Part shown: positions 36,658 through 44,546 of the stretch, piece by piece
How positions within the stretch are numbered: the first letter of the stretch is position 1
Layout: each line of letters opens with the position of its first letter
Assembly (NCBI RefSeq): GCF_023721755.1
Contig: NZ_JAMDLH010000004.1
Span: 248,001 to 312,000, forward strand
Source: Pleomorphomonas sp. NRK KF1
Lineage (GTDB): Bacteria > Pseudomonadota > Alphaproteobacteria > Rhizobiales > Pleomorphomonadaceae
Reading direction: 5' to 3'
DNA length: 64,000 nt
Made by a program: the position numbers and the translations under genes
Notes under the pieces: model-generated
Told to the model about the DNA's origin: nothing
The model's input: the letters and a program-made list of their open reading frames with translations, nothing else
Databases searched by the model: none

Positions 36658-37105
36658 GCTTTTCCTCCTCGAGAAGCGTTGGCCACGACGTTCCGATAGT
36701 CCTCCAACCACCAACCTGGAGCGCCGGTCCGGTTCCGTCAGACCGAACGGCGTCCTAAGGGAAACTCCCAATAAGGGGACCCTTCATAATCTTGTTTTCC
36801 GAGGTAGACAATTCGCCCAAAGGACTCGGCGCGAGCGATGAACCGACGCCAGGTTGCGGCGAGAGTGATCGGCGATATCAGGGGGCCATGCGCGTTGGCC
36901 GCCTGATATCTCCCTCAGCACCTTCTCGTCCCGAGGTTCTGCGCCTTCGCGCAGAATGACAAGCTATGTAACTGTTTTCATTAATATAATACTGTCATCC
37001 TGCGCGAAGGCGCAGGACCTCGGGCAGAATGGAGCGAGCCACCGATATCCCGCTCCCCTCACCGGCTGAAAAGCAACCGGCCCGCGATGGTAACGAACGG
37101 CGTGC
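36658..37105. repeat. Intergenic with inverted REP pair
   Basis: REP copies at 36924-36961 and 36992-37030 face outward from a 30-bp AT-rich spacer. The rest (36658-36920) holds the promoter region of the regulator, without hexamers that I can name with confidence. Confidence 0.7.
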
Positions 37106-37516
37106 TCAGGCCGTCCGCCCCTCCACGTGGCGCTTGAAGTTGTCGAGGATCGCCTGCCAGCCGGCGCGCTGGTACTCCTCCGGAAAGGTCGTCTCGGGAT
37201 CGAAGCTGACGCTGACGTGGACGCCCTCCGGCCGCTCATGGAACAGCACCTCGGCCGTCCGGTCGCCGAACGCGTACTCGATGCGCTCTTCGGGCACGAT
37301 CCTCGTATAGGTGCCGGCGAAGTCGAAGCCCTGGCTGCCGTCCTTCGCCTCCATGCGCGAGGAGAACGCCCCGCCCTCGCGGAGGTCGACGCTGGCCGTG
37401 GTGGTGTGCCAGTCGTCGGAGGCGGCGTTCCACGCCTTGATGTCCTCCGGGTTCACATAGGCCCGCCACACCTCGGCGATCGGCGCGGCAACGGTGGTTT
37501 CAACGGTGATGCGCAT
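37106..37516 (-). CDS. SRPBCC (AHSA1-like) domain protein
   Basis: A 136 aa START/Bet v1-fold protein: MRITVETTVAAPIAEVWRAY start, W.AAS-DW, 'R-E-GG-F-SRMEAKDGS.GFDF.GTY', 'ERIEYAFGDRTAEV.F', 'FDPE...P.E.QR.GWQAILDNFKRHVE' end. These bind hydrophobic ligands; the role is unknown. GGAGGG lies before ATG. Monocistronic, flanked by REP pairs. Confidence 0.9.
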   Translation of the reverse strand: MRITVETTVAAPIAEVWRAYVNPEDIKAWNAASDDWHTTTASVDLREGGAFSSRMEAKDGSQGFDFAGTYTRIVPEERIEYAFGDRTAEVLFHERPEGVHVSVSFDPETTFPEEYQRAGWQAILDNFKRHVEGRTA

Positions 37517-37622
37517 GGTTTTCCCTCCTCTTTGATTGGCAGTGACACGCAGTCGCGGCGATTTCCGTCGGGATCGGCGCGAGTGAAGGTGAGAGGGCGC
37601 ACGATACTTGCCGTTCGCCCCT

Positions 37623-37726
37623 TTCTGCCCGAGGTCCTGCGCCTTCGCGCAGGATGACAAGATTATATAATAAAAACAAATATCTAGCTGTCATCCTGCG
37701 CGCAGGCGCAGGACCTCAGGACGAGT
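37623..37726. repeat. Inverted REP pair
   Basis: Two REP copies (37623-37659, 37688-37726) around an AT-rich spacer of about 28 bp (ATTATATAATAAAAACAAAT). Confidence 0.8.
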
Positions 37727-37807
37727 AGAGCAATCGGCCAATATAGCGCTGCCGCTCAAGCGCTCCCCCCGAAACTCGCCGAGGCGTGGCAGCTCGTAAA
37801 TAGCGCT

Positions 37808-38218
37808 CTAGCGCCCGACAAACGTCCCCCTCCAGGCGCCTCCCGCCAGCCTGATCTCGTCGTTGACGATGGGGGCCGACAGGGTGGAGGGCAGCACCAT
37901 CCTTGTGACCATCGGGACATTCTTCGTGGCCTTGGTGTTCTTCAAGGTCACCGTCGTCGCGCCTCCGGACCGACAGACGGACGCCTTCCCGGTCAGCCAC
38001 AGCTCGCCGGCCTTGCTGGCCGAATAGACGAGACCGCCCGCTCCGTCGGCGATGACGATCTTGAGCGGCTTGCCATCATCGGCGGTCGCCTCCAGCCAAT
38101 GTGCCTTTATGCCCTTGGCCTTGAGCTCGGTGACGGATGTGAGGCAGGTGGCGTGAGCAAGCGTGGCCCCGCTGAAAACGAAGAGGCAAGCAAGCCATCC
38201 GAGCTTGGTCGGGCTCAT
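37808..38218 (-). CDS. Small exported protein of unknown function
   Basis: A 136 aa protein with a signal peptide (LGWLACLFVFSGATLAHA). The mature part has two Cys (ATCLTS and SVCRSGG) that could pair in the periplasm, and a beta-rich pattern. No known family recognised. Monocistronic. Confidence 0.6.
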   Translation of the reverse strand: MSPTKLGWLACLFVFSGATLAHATCLTSVTELKAKGIKAHWLEATADDGKPLKIVIADGAGGLVYSASKAGELWLTGKASVCRSGGATTVTLKNTKATKNVPMVTRMVLPSTLSAPIVNDEIRLAGGAWRGTFVGR

Positions 38219-38284
38219 GGTCTTCTCCCGGGGCAGTTCGGCGAAGCGGGAACCGGTTTCGCGCCGTTTTCCTTGCGGACTCCC

Positions 38285-39127
38285 CTACCCCTCTAGCGCC
38301 GCCTCATATCGGGCAAATGACGCTTCCACCCTCTCCTTCGCGTCGCCGATCATCTCCTTGCCCTCGAAGGAGCCGTAGAGATCGGCGAACGCCAGCGGGT
38401 CGACCTTGGCCTTCAGCCGGGCCAGCGACCTGCGCCCCAGCGGGATGGCGTTGGGATAGCTGTACATGAAGCTGGCGATGCGCCTGTCCATGCCGATCTG
38501 GATGGCGTCGCCGGGGAAGAGGCTGCCGCCGGGGCGCGGCCCGTTTTTCCACAGAAGCCCGCTGCTGCCCTCGAAATGGCCGGGCAGATGCACGAGGTCG
38601 ATGGCGTCGGTGAGCGGGAAACGATCGCCGTCCCAGAAGCGCAGGTAGGGGCTGTCGAAACTCACCCAATCCTCGTCCGCCTCGTGGAGGTAGATCGGCA
38701 CGCCACCCAGCGCGACGCTCCACTCCAGCATGGCCGAATAGAAGTGCGGATGCGAAATGGCGATGGCCTGAACCCCGCCCCCGTCCCCGGCCATCCCGGC
38801 GATCCGGCCCACGGCGGCGTCGGTCACCGTGGGCAGGCATTCCCACATCACCATGCCGCCCGCCTGGGGGATCAGGAAGGCGCGCTGGCCGATGGCAAAG
38901 CGCGGCGAAAGCTGCAGCGTCATCACCCCCACGGCATCCTCGAAGCGGATCTCGTGGCCTGCGGCCACCTCGGCCGAGCTGGTCCAACGCTGCCCGCCCC
39001 AGCCGACATATTGCCGTTCGTCCTGGCAGATGGGGCAGCCCTCCATCCGCTCGGCCTCGGGATATTGCGTGCCGCAGGTGACGCAGACGGGAACCTTTGA
39101 CAGCTGAGGACGGTTGATATGGGTCAT
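38285..39127 (-). CDS. MBL-fold metallo-hydrolase with N-terminal zinc ribbon
   Basis: A 280 aa protein. A zinc ribbon lies at 15-36 (CVTCGTQYPEAERMEGCPIC), then a degenerate metallo-beta-lactamase fold: 'ISHPHFYS' replaces HxHxDH, 'LPGHFEGSS' holds the next His, 'FPGDAI' the Asp. Such proteins are common next to MarR regulators. Divergent from the marR-like gene across a 56-bp gap with two palindromes, so it is probably repressed by that regulator. Confidence 0.87.
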   Translation of the reverse strand: MTHINRPQLSKVPVCVTCGTQYPEAERMEGCPICQDERQYVGWGGQRWTSSAEVAAGHEIRFEDAVGVMTLQLSPRFAIGQRAFLIPQAGGMVMWECLPTVTDAAVGRIAGMAGDGGGVQAIAISHPHFYSAMLEWSVALGGVPIYLHEADEDWVSFDSPYLRFWDGDRFPLTDAIDLVHLPGHFEGSSGLLWKNGPRPGGSLFPGDAIQIGMDRRIASFMYSYPNAIPLGRRSLARLKAKVDPLAFADLYGSFEGKEMIGDAKERVEASFARYEAALEG

Positions 39128-39148
39128 TGCCTTGCATCCGTCGACAGA

Positions 39149-39193
39149 GTTATCTTGACATCAAGATAACAGGAGACGTCTTGATGTCAAGAC
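39149..39193. promoter_or_regulatory. Two MarR-type operator palindromes
   Basis: 39149-39170 has 10-bp perfect arms (GTTATCTTGA / TCAAGATAAC) around CA. 39178-39193 is GTCTTGATGTCAAGAC, with 7-bp arms, overlapping the MarR start codon. Both share the core TCTTGA-N2-TCAAGA. They lie in the only gap between two divergent genes, so one repressor can control both. Confidence 0.85.
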
Positions 39194-39714
39194 AACCGGA
39201 CGGTGCGCAGGACGGCGTCGACGCGCGGCGCGCGCAATGGGCGGCCGAGCTGCCCGATCTCGACACGGCCGGCATGGCCATTCTCGGCCGCATGCGCTGG
39301 ATCACCCTCAGCCTGCGCCCGCCGATCGAGGCGATCTTCCGAAAATACGGCATCGACAGCGGCGAGTTCGACGTCATCGCCACGCTGCGCCGCTCCGGCC
39401 CGCCCTATTGCCTGCGCCCCACCGAGCTCTACCGCTGGCTGATGATCTCCTCCGGCGGCCTCACCGCCCGCCTCGCCCGCCTCGAAAAGGCCGGCCTTAT
39501 CACCCGCCTGCCCGACCCGGACGACGCCAGGAGCATGCTGGTCCAGCTGACGCCCGAAGGCGCCGACCTCACCGAACGCGCCTTCCGCGAAGACATGGCC
39601 TTCGAAAGCAAGGTCCTCGCCGCCCTGACGGCGAACGAACAGGCGACGCTGGAAAGCCTGCTCCGCAAACTGGCCCTGTCGGACCTCAACCCGGAGGTGG
39701 GGACGCCAAGCTGA
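39184..39714 (+). CDS. MarR-family transcriptional regulator
   Basis: A 176 aa winged-helix regulator: 'YGIDSGEFDVIATLRRSGPPYCLRPTELYRWLMISSGGLTARLARLEKAGLITRLPDPDDARSMLVQLTPEG'. The DxR wing motif is intact. ATG at 39184 sits inside the second operator, so binding would block translation start and transcription. Likely represses itself and the divergent MBL gene in response to an aromatic or oxidant ligand (inferred). Confidence 0.92.
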   Translation: MSRQPDGAQDGVDARRAQWAAELPDLDTAGMAILGRMRWITLSLRPPIEAIFRKYGIDSGEFDVIATLRRSGPPYCLRPTELYRWLMISSGGLTARLARLEKAGLITRLPDPDDARSMLVQLTPEGADLTERAFREDMAFESKVLAALTANEQATLESLLRKLALSDLNPEVGTPS

Positions 39715-39748
39715 GGGATGGGGCGCCCTATATCCGCCTCGCGCCCCA

Positions 39749-39853
39749 CTCGTCCTGAGGTCCTGCGCCTTCGCGCAGGATGACAATCTATGTATGTGTT
39801 TTCATTTATATAAAGCCGTCATCCTGCGCGAAGGCGCAGGACCTCAGGACGAG
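39749..39853. repeat. Inverted REP pair
   Basis: Copies at 39749-39784 and 39817-39853 around a 30-bp AT-rich spacer. It lies between convergent genes and may serve as a bidirectional transcript end. Confidence 0.8.
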
Positions 39854-39892
39854 AAATCTCAGGCGCCTATATCGGTCTCCAGAAGATAGCCC

Positions 39893-40201
39893 TCACTCCG
39901 CCGCGCCATGCTGAACCGGCTCCACCCGAACCGCCAACCCAAGCGCCTTGGTAATGGCCATGAAGTTCGCCAGGGTCGGGTTGCCGCCTTCGGACAGCGC
40001 CACATAAAGGTTCTGCCGCCCGAGGCCGGTATCGCGGGCGAGCTTGCTCATCCCCTGCGCCCGGGCGATCACGCCGAGGGCATGGGTGACGAGCGCCGGA
40101 TCGCCGTCCTCGAACGCAGCCTCCAGATAAGCGGCGATGTCATCACCGGTTTGAAGATGCTCGGCAGTGTCGAACGGCTTGGTCTGATGGTTTGTGCCCA
40201 T
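39893..40201 (-). CDS. Orphan addiction-module antidote (COG3636/HigA-like)
   Basis: A 102 aa HTH antitoxin: 'FDTAEHLQTGDDIAAYLEAAFEDGDPALVTHALGVIARAQGMSKLARDTGLGRQNLYVALSEGGNPTLANFMAITKALGL'. In this family a small RelE/HigB-like toxin gene normally lies directly upstream; here only REP DNA is found (40228-40440). It may be a surviving antitoxin or a stand-alone regulator. Confidence 0.9.
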   Translation of the reverse strand: MGTNHQTKPFDTAEHLQTGDDIAAYLEAAFEDGDPALVTHALGVIARAQGMSKLARDTGLGRQNLYVALSEGGNPTLANFMAITKALGLAVRVEPVQHGAAE

Positions 40202-40207
40202 GACTAA

Positions 40208-40227
40208 TTGTCCTGTTTAACGGACAA
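40208..40227 (-). promoter_or_regulatory. Inverted repeat operator of the orphan antitoxin
   Basis: TTGTCC-N8-GGACAA, with perfect 6-bp arms, starts 7 bp before the antitoxin ATG. HTH antitoxins of this type usually repress their own promoter through such a site. Confidence 0.65.
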
Positions 40228-40543
40228 AAGGCAAGCTGGAACTCCCGTCGCTCTATAGCGTCGTCGCGCTCCATCCTGCCCGAGATCCACCTTGAATTCA
40301 CACGTGAATTCAAGCCTGCTTCCGCAGAGGAGGACAGCTTGATGGAGACGGGAGACAGAGGATCAAGCTCGACATAACTTGTTGTTATATATCAATTAAC
40401 TGTCATCCTGCGCGAAGGCGCAGGACCTCGGGACGAGACGGCGCGCCGCCCATATCGTGCTCCTTCTCCCCCTCCCACCTTCCCATCTCGGCGATCGCCC
40501 CCATATGTCCCTGATACCCCCTTCCGGAACACGAGGCCCCGTC
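40228..40543. repeat. REP-rich gap
   Basis: A long-stem REP at 40276-40337 (arms CTTGAATTCAC / GTGAATTCAAG) and a short REP at 40400-40438. No toxin gene for the orphan antitoxin is present. Confidence 0.7.
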
Positions 40544-41392
40544 ATGCCAAAACGCGCCGGCATCGAGGAAATCAGGAGTTTTTACGCCCGGCTGATGGGC
40601 GCCGCCAGCAAGTGGTCCGACCCCCGGCTCGCGCGGGCTTTCGAGACCATCCCGCGCGAGGCCTTCTGCCCTCCGGGGCCCTGGCGCATCGTCTTCCACG
40701 GCCGCCCCGTCGACACGCCGAGCGCCGACCCCGCCTATCTCTACCAGGATGTGCTGGTGACGCTGGACGCGGCCAAGGGCATCAACAACGGCGAGCCTTC
40801 CCTGCACGCCGCCTGGATGGGCGCCGTCGCCCCTCAGGCCGGCGAGGCGGTGACCCACGTCGGGGCCGGCGCCGGCTACTACACCGCCATCCTGCAGATG
40901 CTGGTGCTGCCCACCGGCTCGGTCACCGCCTTCGAGATCGACGAGCGCCTCGCCGAGCTCGCCCGCCGCAACCTCGCCCCCATGGAGGGCGTGACGGTGG
41001 TGACCGGCGACGCCACGGCCCAGCCGCTGCCGAAATCCGACGTGATCTACGTGAACGCCGGCGTCGCCGCGCCGCCGGTCGACTGGCTCGACGCCCTCAA
41101 CCCCGAGGGGCGGCTGATCTTCCCCTGGCGACCGAGCGAGGACATCGCCGTGACGCTGCTCGTCAGGGCCTGCAACGGCGGCTTCGCCGTCACCCCCCTG
41201 ATGCGCGCCTGGTTCATCCCCTGCGTCGGCGCCTCCGACGAGGTGAAACCCCAGAAGCTGCCGGAAAGCCCCGCCGCCGTCCGCGCCCTCCGCTCCATCT
41301 GGCGCACCACCGACCGCACCCCCGACGACACCGCCCTCGCCATCTATCGCGATGTGTGGTTCTCGTCGGAAAAGCTGGAGGGGGGCGCGTAA
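40544..41392 (+). CDS. Protein-L-isoaspartate O-methyltransferase-like protein
   Basis: A 282 aa SAM-dependent methyltransferase of the PCMT superfamily: 'W.DPRLARAFETIPREAFCPPGPW', 'YLYQDVLVTLDAAKGINNGEPSLHAAWM', SAM motif HVGAGAGYYTAIL, and GSVTAFEIDERLAELARRNL. Longer than classical Pcm (about 210 aa), with an extra C-terminal part. ATG 40544 fits the family start; 40505 is possible. Substrate could be isoaspartyl residues or another carboxylate. Confidence 0.82.
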   Translation: MPKRAGIEEIRSFYARLMGAASKWSDPRLARAFETIPREAFCPPGPWRIVFHGRPVDTPSADPAYLYQDVLVTLDAAKGINNGEPSLHAAWMGAVAPQAGEAVTHVGAGAGYYTAILQMLVLPTGSVTAFEIDERLAELARRNLAPMEGVTVVTGDATAQPLPKSDVIYVNAGVAAPPVDWLDALNPEGRLIFPWRPSEDIAVTLLVRACNGGFAVTPLMRAWFIPCVGASDEVKPQKLPESPAAVRALRSIWRTTDRTPDDTALAIYRDVWFSSEKLEGGA

Positions 41393-41449
41393 GGGGAGCT
41401 CTATGTCGGCGGCTTGCCCCCGGGGGCGCCCTATATGAGCCGCGCGCCC

Positions 41450-41646
41450 CTTTCTGCCCGAGGTCCTCGCCTGCGCAAGGATGACAATTTATATATAGGA
41501 TACAAGCGGGCAGCGGTTGAATGCATTTGCAAGCGCTGTGTTCCGCGTAGTGGCGGTGATGATACAGCGGGGCTTCGCGGGCGGCTTATCCCAATGCCCC
41601 TCTATATAGATGTGTCATCCTTGCGCAGGCGAGGACCTCGGGCAGA
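41450..41646. repeat. Composite REP element with long spacer (third copy, inverted)
   Basis: REP copies at 41450-41486 and 41615-41646 around about 128 bp. The spacer is close to the reverse complement of 29602-29726, including TATATATAGGATACAAGCGG and the GGCGGTGATGA segment. Confidence 0.75.
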
Positions 41647-41691
41647 AAGGGGCGCAAGGCCGATATAGGTCTCCCTCTCCTCCCCCTCCCC

Positions 41692-42084
41692 CTAATCCTC
41701 ATACCGCCCCGTGCCCTCGCGGTCCCTTTCGTAGCTGTGTTTCAGCGAGAACTGCGGCAGCCAGCTTTCGTGGCGGATGGACCATAGTTCGTAGGTGGGC
41801 GTCAGCTGGTTGGGGGCGTCGAGCGAACCCAGGCTCACCTCCACCTCGTCGCCGCTTACGCCGAACACCGACGAGCCGCAGCGCGGGCAGAAGTGCCGCC
41901 CCTTGTAATCGGAGGTTTCGCCCTTCACCTCCACCGCCTCCTCGGGAAAGATCGCCGAGGCGTGGAACAGCGCGCCGCTGTGCTTGCGGCAGTCGATGCA
42001 GTGGCAGAGGCCCACCCTATAGGGCCGCCCCGTTGCCTTGAGACGCACGGCGCCGCACAGGCACCCGCCTTCGAACTCCGTCAT
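41692..42084 (-). CDS. GFA family protein
   Basis: A 130 aa zinc protein of the GFA (glutathione-dependent formaldehyde-activating) fold: GGCLCGAVRL, 'GLCHCIDCRKHSGALFHASAIFP', 'YKGRHFCPRCGSSVF'. All expected Cys pairs are present. Most such proteins do not act on formaldehyde; function unknown. Ends 66 nt before the CDF gene's stop on the same strand. Confidence 0.92.
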   Translation of the reverse strand: MTEFEGGCLCGAVRLKATGRPYRVGLCHCIDCRKHSGALFHASAIFPEEAVEVKGETSDYKGRHFCPRCGSSVFGVSGDEVEVSLGSLDAPNQLTPTYELWSIRHESWLPQFSLKHSYERDREGTGRYED

Positions 42085-42149
42085 ACCGGCCTCCTCCAGC
42101 CTGAAGGCTCCATCAACCCGGCGCGCCGCGCCCCGGTTCCCGCACCGCC

Positions 42150-43040
42150 CTACAATACCAGCGCCGGCCCCTCCTCGGCCTGGCTGTCCGGCTCCACGTG
42201 GATGGTGATGGTCACGTCGCCGAACTCCTCGCGCAGGGCGTCCTCGATGGCGTCGCATTTGGCGTGCGCCTCGTTGACGGTGATCGTGCCGGGCACCACC
42301 AGGTGGCAGTCGACGAAGGTCATGCGGCCGGCGTGGCGCGTCCTGAGGTCGTGCACCTCTATGACGCCGTCCGTGGCGGTGGCGATCACCGTGCGCATCC
42401 GCGACAGCTGCTCTTCCGGCACCGCCTCGTCCAGCAGCCCGCTCAGCGACGAGGTCACCACATTCCAGCCCGAACGGAGAATGTTGATCGCCACCAGCCC
42501 GGCCAGGATGGGGTCGAGCACGTACCAGCCGGTCAGCACCGCCAGCAGCACGCCCACCACCACCGCGCCCGACGACAAGACGTCGGAGAGAAGGTGGTGC
42601 CCGTCGGCCACCAGCGCCGGCGACTTGTGCCGCCGCCCCCAGACGATCAGCACCCAGCACCACAGCCCGTTGATGGCCGTCGCCAAGCCGTTGACCAGAA
42701 GGCCCTCGAAGGGCGCATCCAGCGGGCGCGGCGACAACAGGCCCTTCCAGGCCTCGTTCATGATCAGCACGGCGGCGACGATGATCATCGCCCCCTCGAT
42801 CACCGCGCTGAAGAACTCCGCCTTGTAGTGGCCATAGGGGTGGGCGGCGTCGGCCGGCGCGGCGGCGACGCGGATGGCGACCAGCGCCACCAGCGCCGTC
42901 ACCACGTTGACGATGCTCTCGAGCGCATCCGACAGCAGCGCCACCGAGCCGGTCAGCCAGTAGGCGAAGGCCTTCAGCGCCAGCACCGAAATGCCCACGG
43001 CAAGGCTGCCGATGGCGAGATGGGTGGTGGTCGTGGTCAT
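42150..43040 (-). CDS. Cation diffusion facilitator family transporter
   Basis: A 296 aa full-length CDF exporter. Six helices with metal-site motifs LLSDALESIVN (helix 2) and 'ADGHHLLSDVLSS' (helix 5); HPYGHYKAEFFSA is the family-typical loop. The cytoplasmic C-terminal domain is complete (TRHAGRMTFVDCHLVVPGTITVNEAH). Probable Zn2+/Fe2+/Mn2+ efflux. Good length. Possibly co-transcribed with the GFA gene. Confidence 0.93.
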   Translation of the reverse strand: MTTTTTHLAIGSLAVGISVLALKAFAYWLTGSVALLSDALESIVNVVTALVALVAIRVAAAPADAAHPYGHYKAEFFSAVIEGAMIIVAAVLIMNEAWKGLLSPRPLDAPFEGLLVNGLATAINGLWCWVLIVWGRRHKSPALVADGHHLLSDVLSSGAVVVGVLLAVLTGWYVLDPILAGLVAINILRSGWNVVTSSLSGLLDEAVPEEQLSRMRTVIATATDGVIEVHDLRTRHAGRMTFVDCHLVVPGTITVNEAHAKCDAIEDALREEFGDVTITIHVEPDSQAEEGPALVL

Positions 43041-43302
43041 GGAGCTCTCCGGAAGACGCGGCGTAGCGGGCATAGAGCGCTATTCGATCTGATTGAATCA
43101 GATCGGCGCTCTATACTCTTGTTTGGGAAGCATCATCTTTTCGACCCTCGTTTCACTCCGGTCGGATGATGCTCTAGCGCCCTATCCGCCCCCGGTCCAC
43201 CTTCGAGACGCCCGCCTTTCGGCTACGGCCATGAAACGCCAACGGGTTCCCCGCACCGTTTCGGCAGGGGGAACCCGAGGACGCTGTCCGACGAACGCGG
43301 TG
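43041..43302. repeat. Intergenic with two palindromes
   Basis: 43075-43112 has GAGCGC / GCGCTC-like ends around CGATCTGATT/AATCAGATCG. 43130-43172 has GCATCATC/GATGATGC arms and ends in CTCTAG, like several repeats here. The rest up to the YkvI-like gene shows no gene. Confidence 0.6.
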
Positions 43303-44427
43303 TTACTTCGCCTTCTCGATCGCGGCCGGGCCGACGGCGCCCTCGACCTTGCGGGCGATGAACTCCTTGTAGATCATGAAGCCGGCGAAGACGATGGCCG
43401 AGTAGCCCGCGAAGGGGAACAAGAGGTTGACCAGCTGGTCGAACGGCAGGATGCCGCCGAACACGATGCCGACGGCGGCAAGGCCGGTGGCGATCAGGTT
43501 GAACTTCATCGTCTTGTCGGCGGCGAACTTGCGCACGGTCATCAAGAGGAACGAGGCCACCGCCGAGTAGATGCACAAGACGATCAGCGCGGTGAAGATG
43601 AAGCCCAGCACCGGCGAGATGGCGTTGGTGATCGCCAGCGTCGGCACCTGCTCGCCGACGATCAGGTCGTGGTAGACCAGCTCGGCCAGCACCAGCATGA
43701 CGATGGCCAGCGTGAAGCCGGCGACGCCGACGATGGCGGCGACGCGCGCTTCCCTGAGGCTGCCGGCCGAGGCGCCGCAAGCCACCTGGAAGGGAATGCT
43801 GACGATCAGCGCCAGGAAGGCGTAGAGCGCGCCCGACCAGGCCCAGTTGGACGAGGCCTGGGCAAAGCCCAGCGTCGGCATCGCCGCGTCGGCGGCGGCC
43901 AGAAGGCCCGGCTGCTGCGACAGCGTGTAGAGGCCGGCGCAGCCGACGATGACCATGAACACGATCTTCACCGGCCCGATGGTGCCGATGATGTTGATCA
44001 GCTTCTCGACGCCGAGCAGCGTGGTGCCGAGCGCCAGGAGGCCGATGATCCAGATGCCCGCGTAGGTTGGCACCTGGAAATACTGGTGGATGGTGGCGCC
44101 GGCGCCGGCCAGCATCACCACCATGATGCCGTAGATCAGGGCGACGCTGTACCAGATGTAGACCTGTCCGACATACTTGCCGCAGTAGTGTTCGAACACG
44201 TCATAGGGGTTCTTGAACTGCTTCCGCTGGCCGACGCTGAACAGCAGGAACGTCAACACGCTCATGATCACCATGAAGATGAGCGCGGCGATCAGGCCCT
44301 TGGTGCCGGAGCTGGCGAAGAATTGCAGGATCTCCTGCCCGGTCGAGAAGCCCGAGCCGATCCAGTAGGCCGACAACGCGCCGGCCAACAGGACGACCTT
44401 CTTGAGGTTCAGTGCTTTTTCCATCAT
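43303..44427 (-). CDS. YkvI-like membrane transporter
   Basis: A 374 aa inner-membrane protein with about ten helices and the LeuT-like start of the YkvI family: LLAGALSAYWIGSGFSTGQEILQFFASSGTKG, with the unwound 'G.GFSTGQE' ligand segment. As third gene of the ATC-hydrolase/desulfidase operon it probably imports ATC, cysteine or a related sulfur amino acid (inference). GGAG lies upstream; MMEK at 44427 or MEK at 44424 could be the start. It begins 120 nt after the desulfidase stop. Confidence 0.82.
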   Translation of the reverse strand: MMEKALNLKKVVLLAGALSAYWIGSGFSTGQEILQFFASSGTKGLIAALIFMVIMSVLTFLLFSVGQRKQFKNPYDVFEHYCGKYVGQVYIWYSVALIYGIMVVMLAGAGATIHQYFQVPTYAGIWIIGLLALGTTLLGVEKLINIIGTIGPVKIVFMVIVGCAGLYTLSQQPGLLAAADAAMPTLGFAQASSNWAWSGALYAFLALIVSIPFQVACGASAGSLREARVAAIVGVAGFTLAIVMLVLAELVYHDLIVGEQVPTLAITNAISPVLGFIFTALIVLCIYSAVASFLLMTVRKFAADKTMKFNLIATGLAAVGIVFGGILPFDQLVNLLFPFAGYSAIVFAGFMIYKEFIARKVEGAVGPAAIEKAK

Positions 44428-44546
44428 GTCACTCCACGTTTAAGGTTTCTTCTTCGATGGGAAAACGGTGTGTCCTGGCTCCGTTGGTCTATGCGGTGCC
44501 GGGACTTTGCTTGGGAAAATCGCCTCGCATGGCCGCCGGAGCGGAC

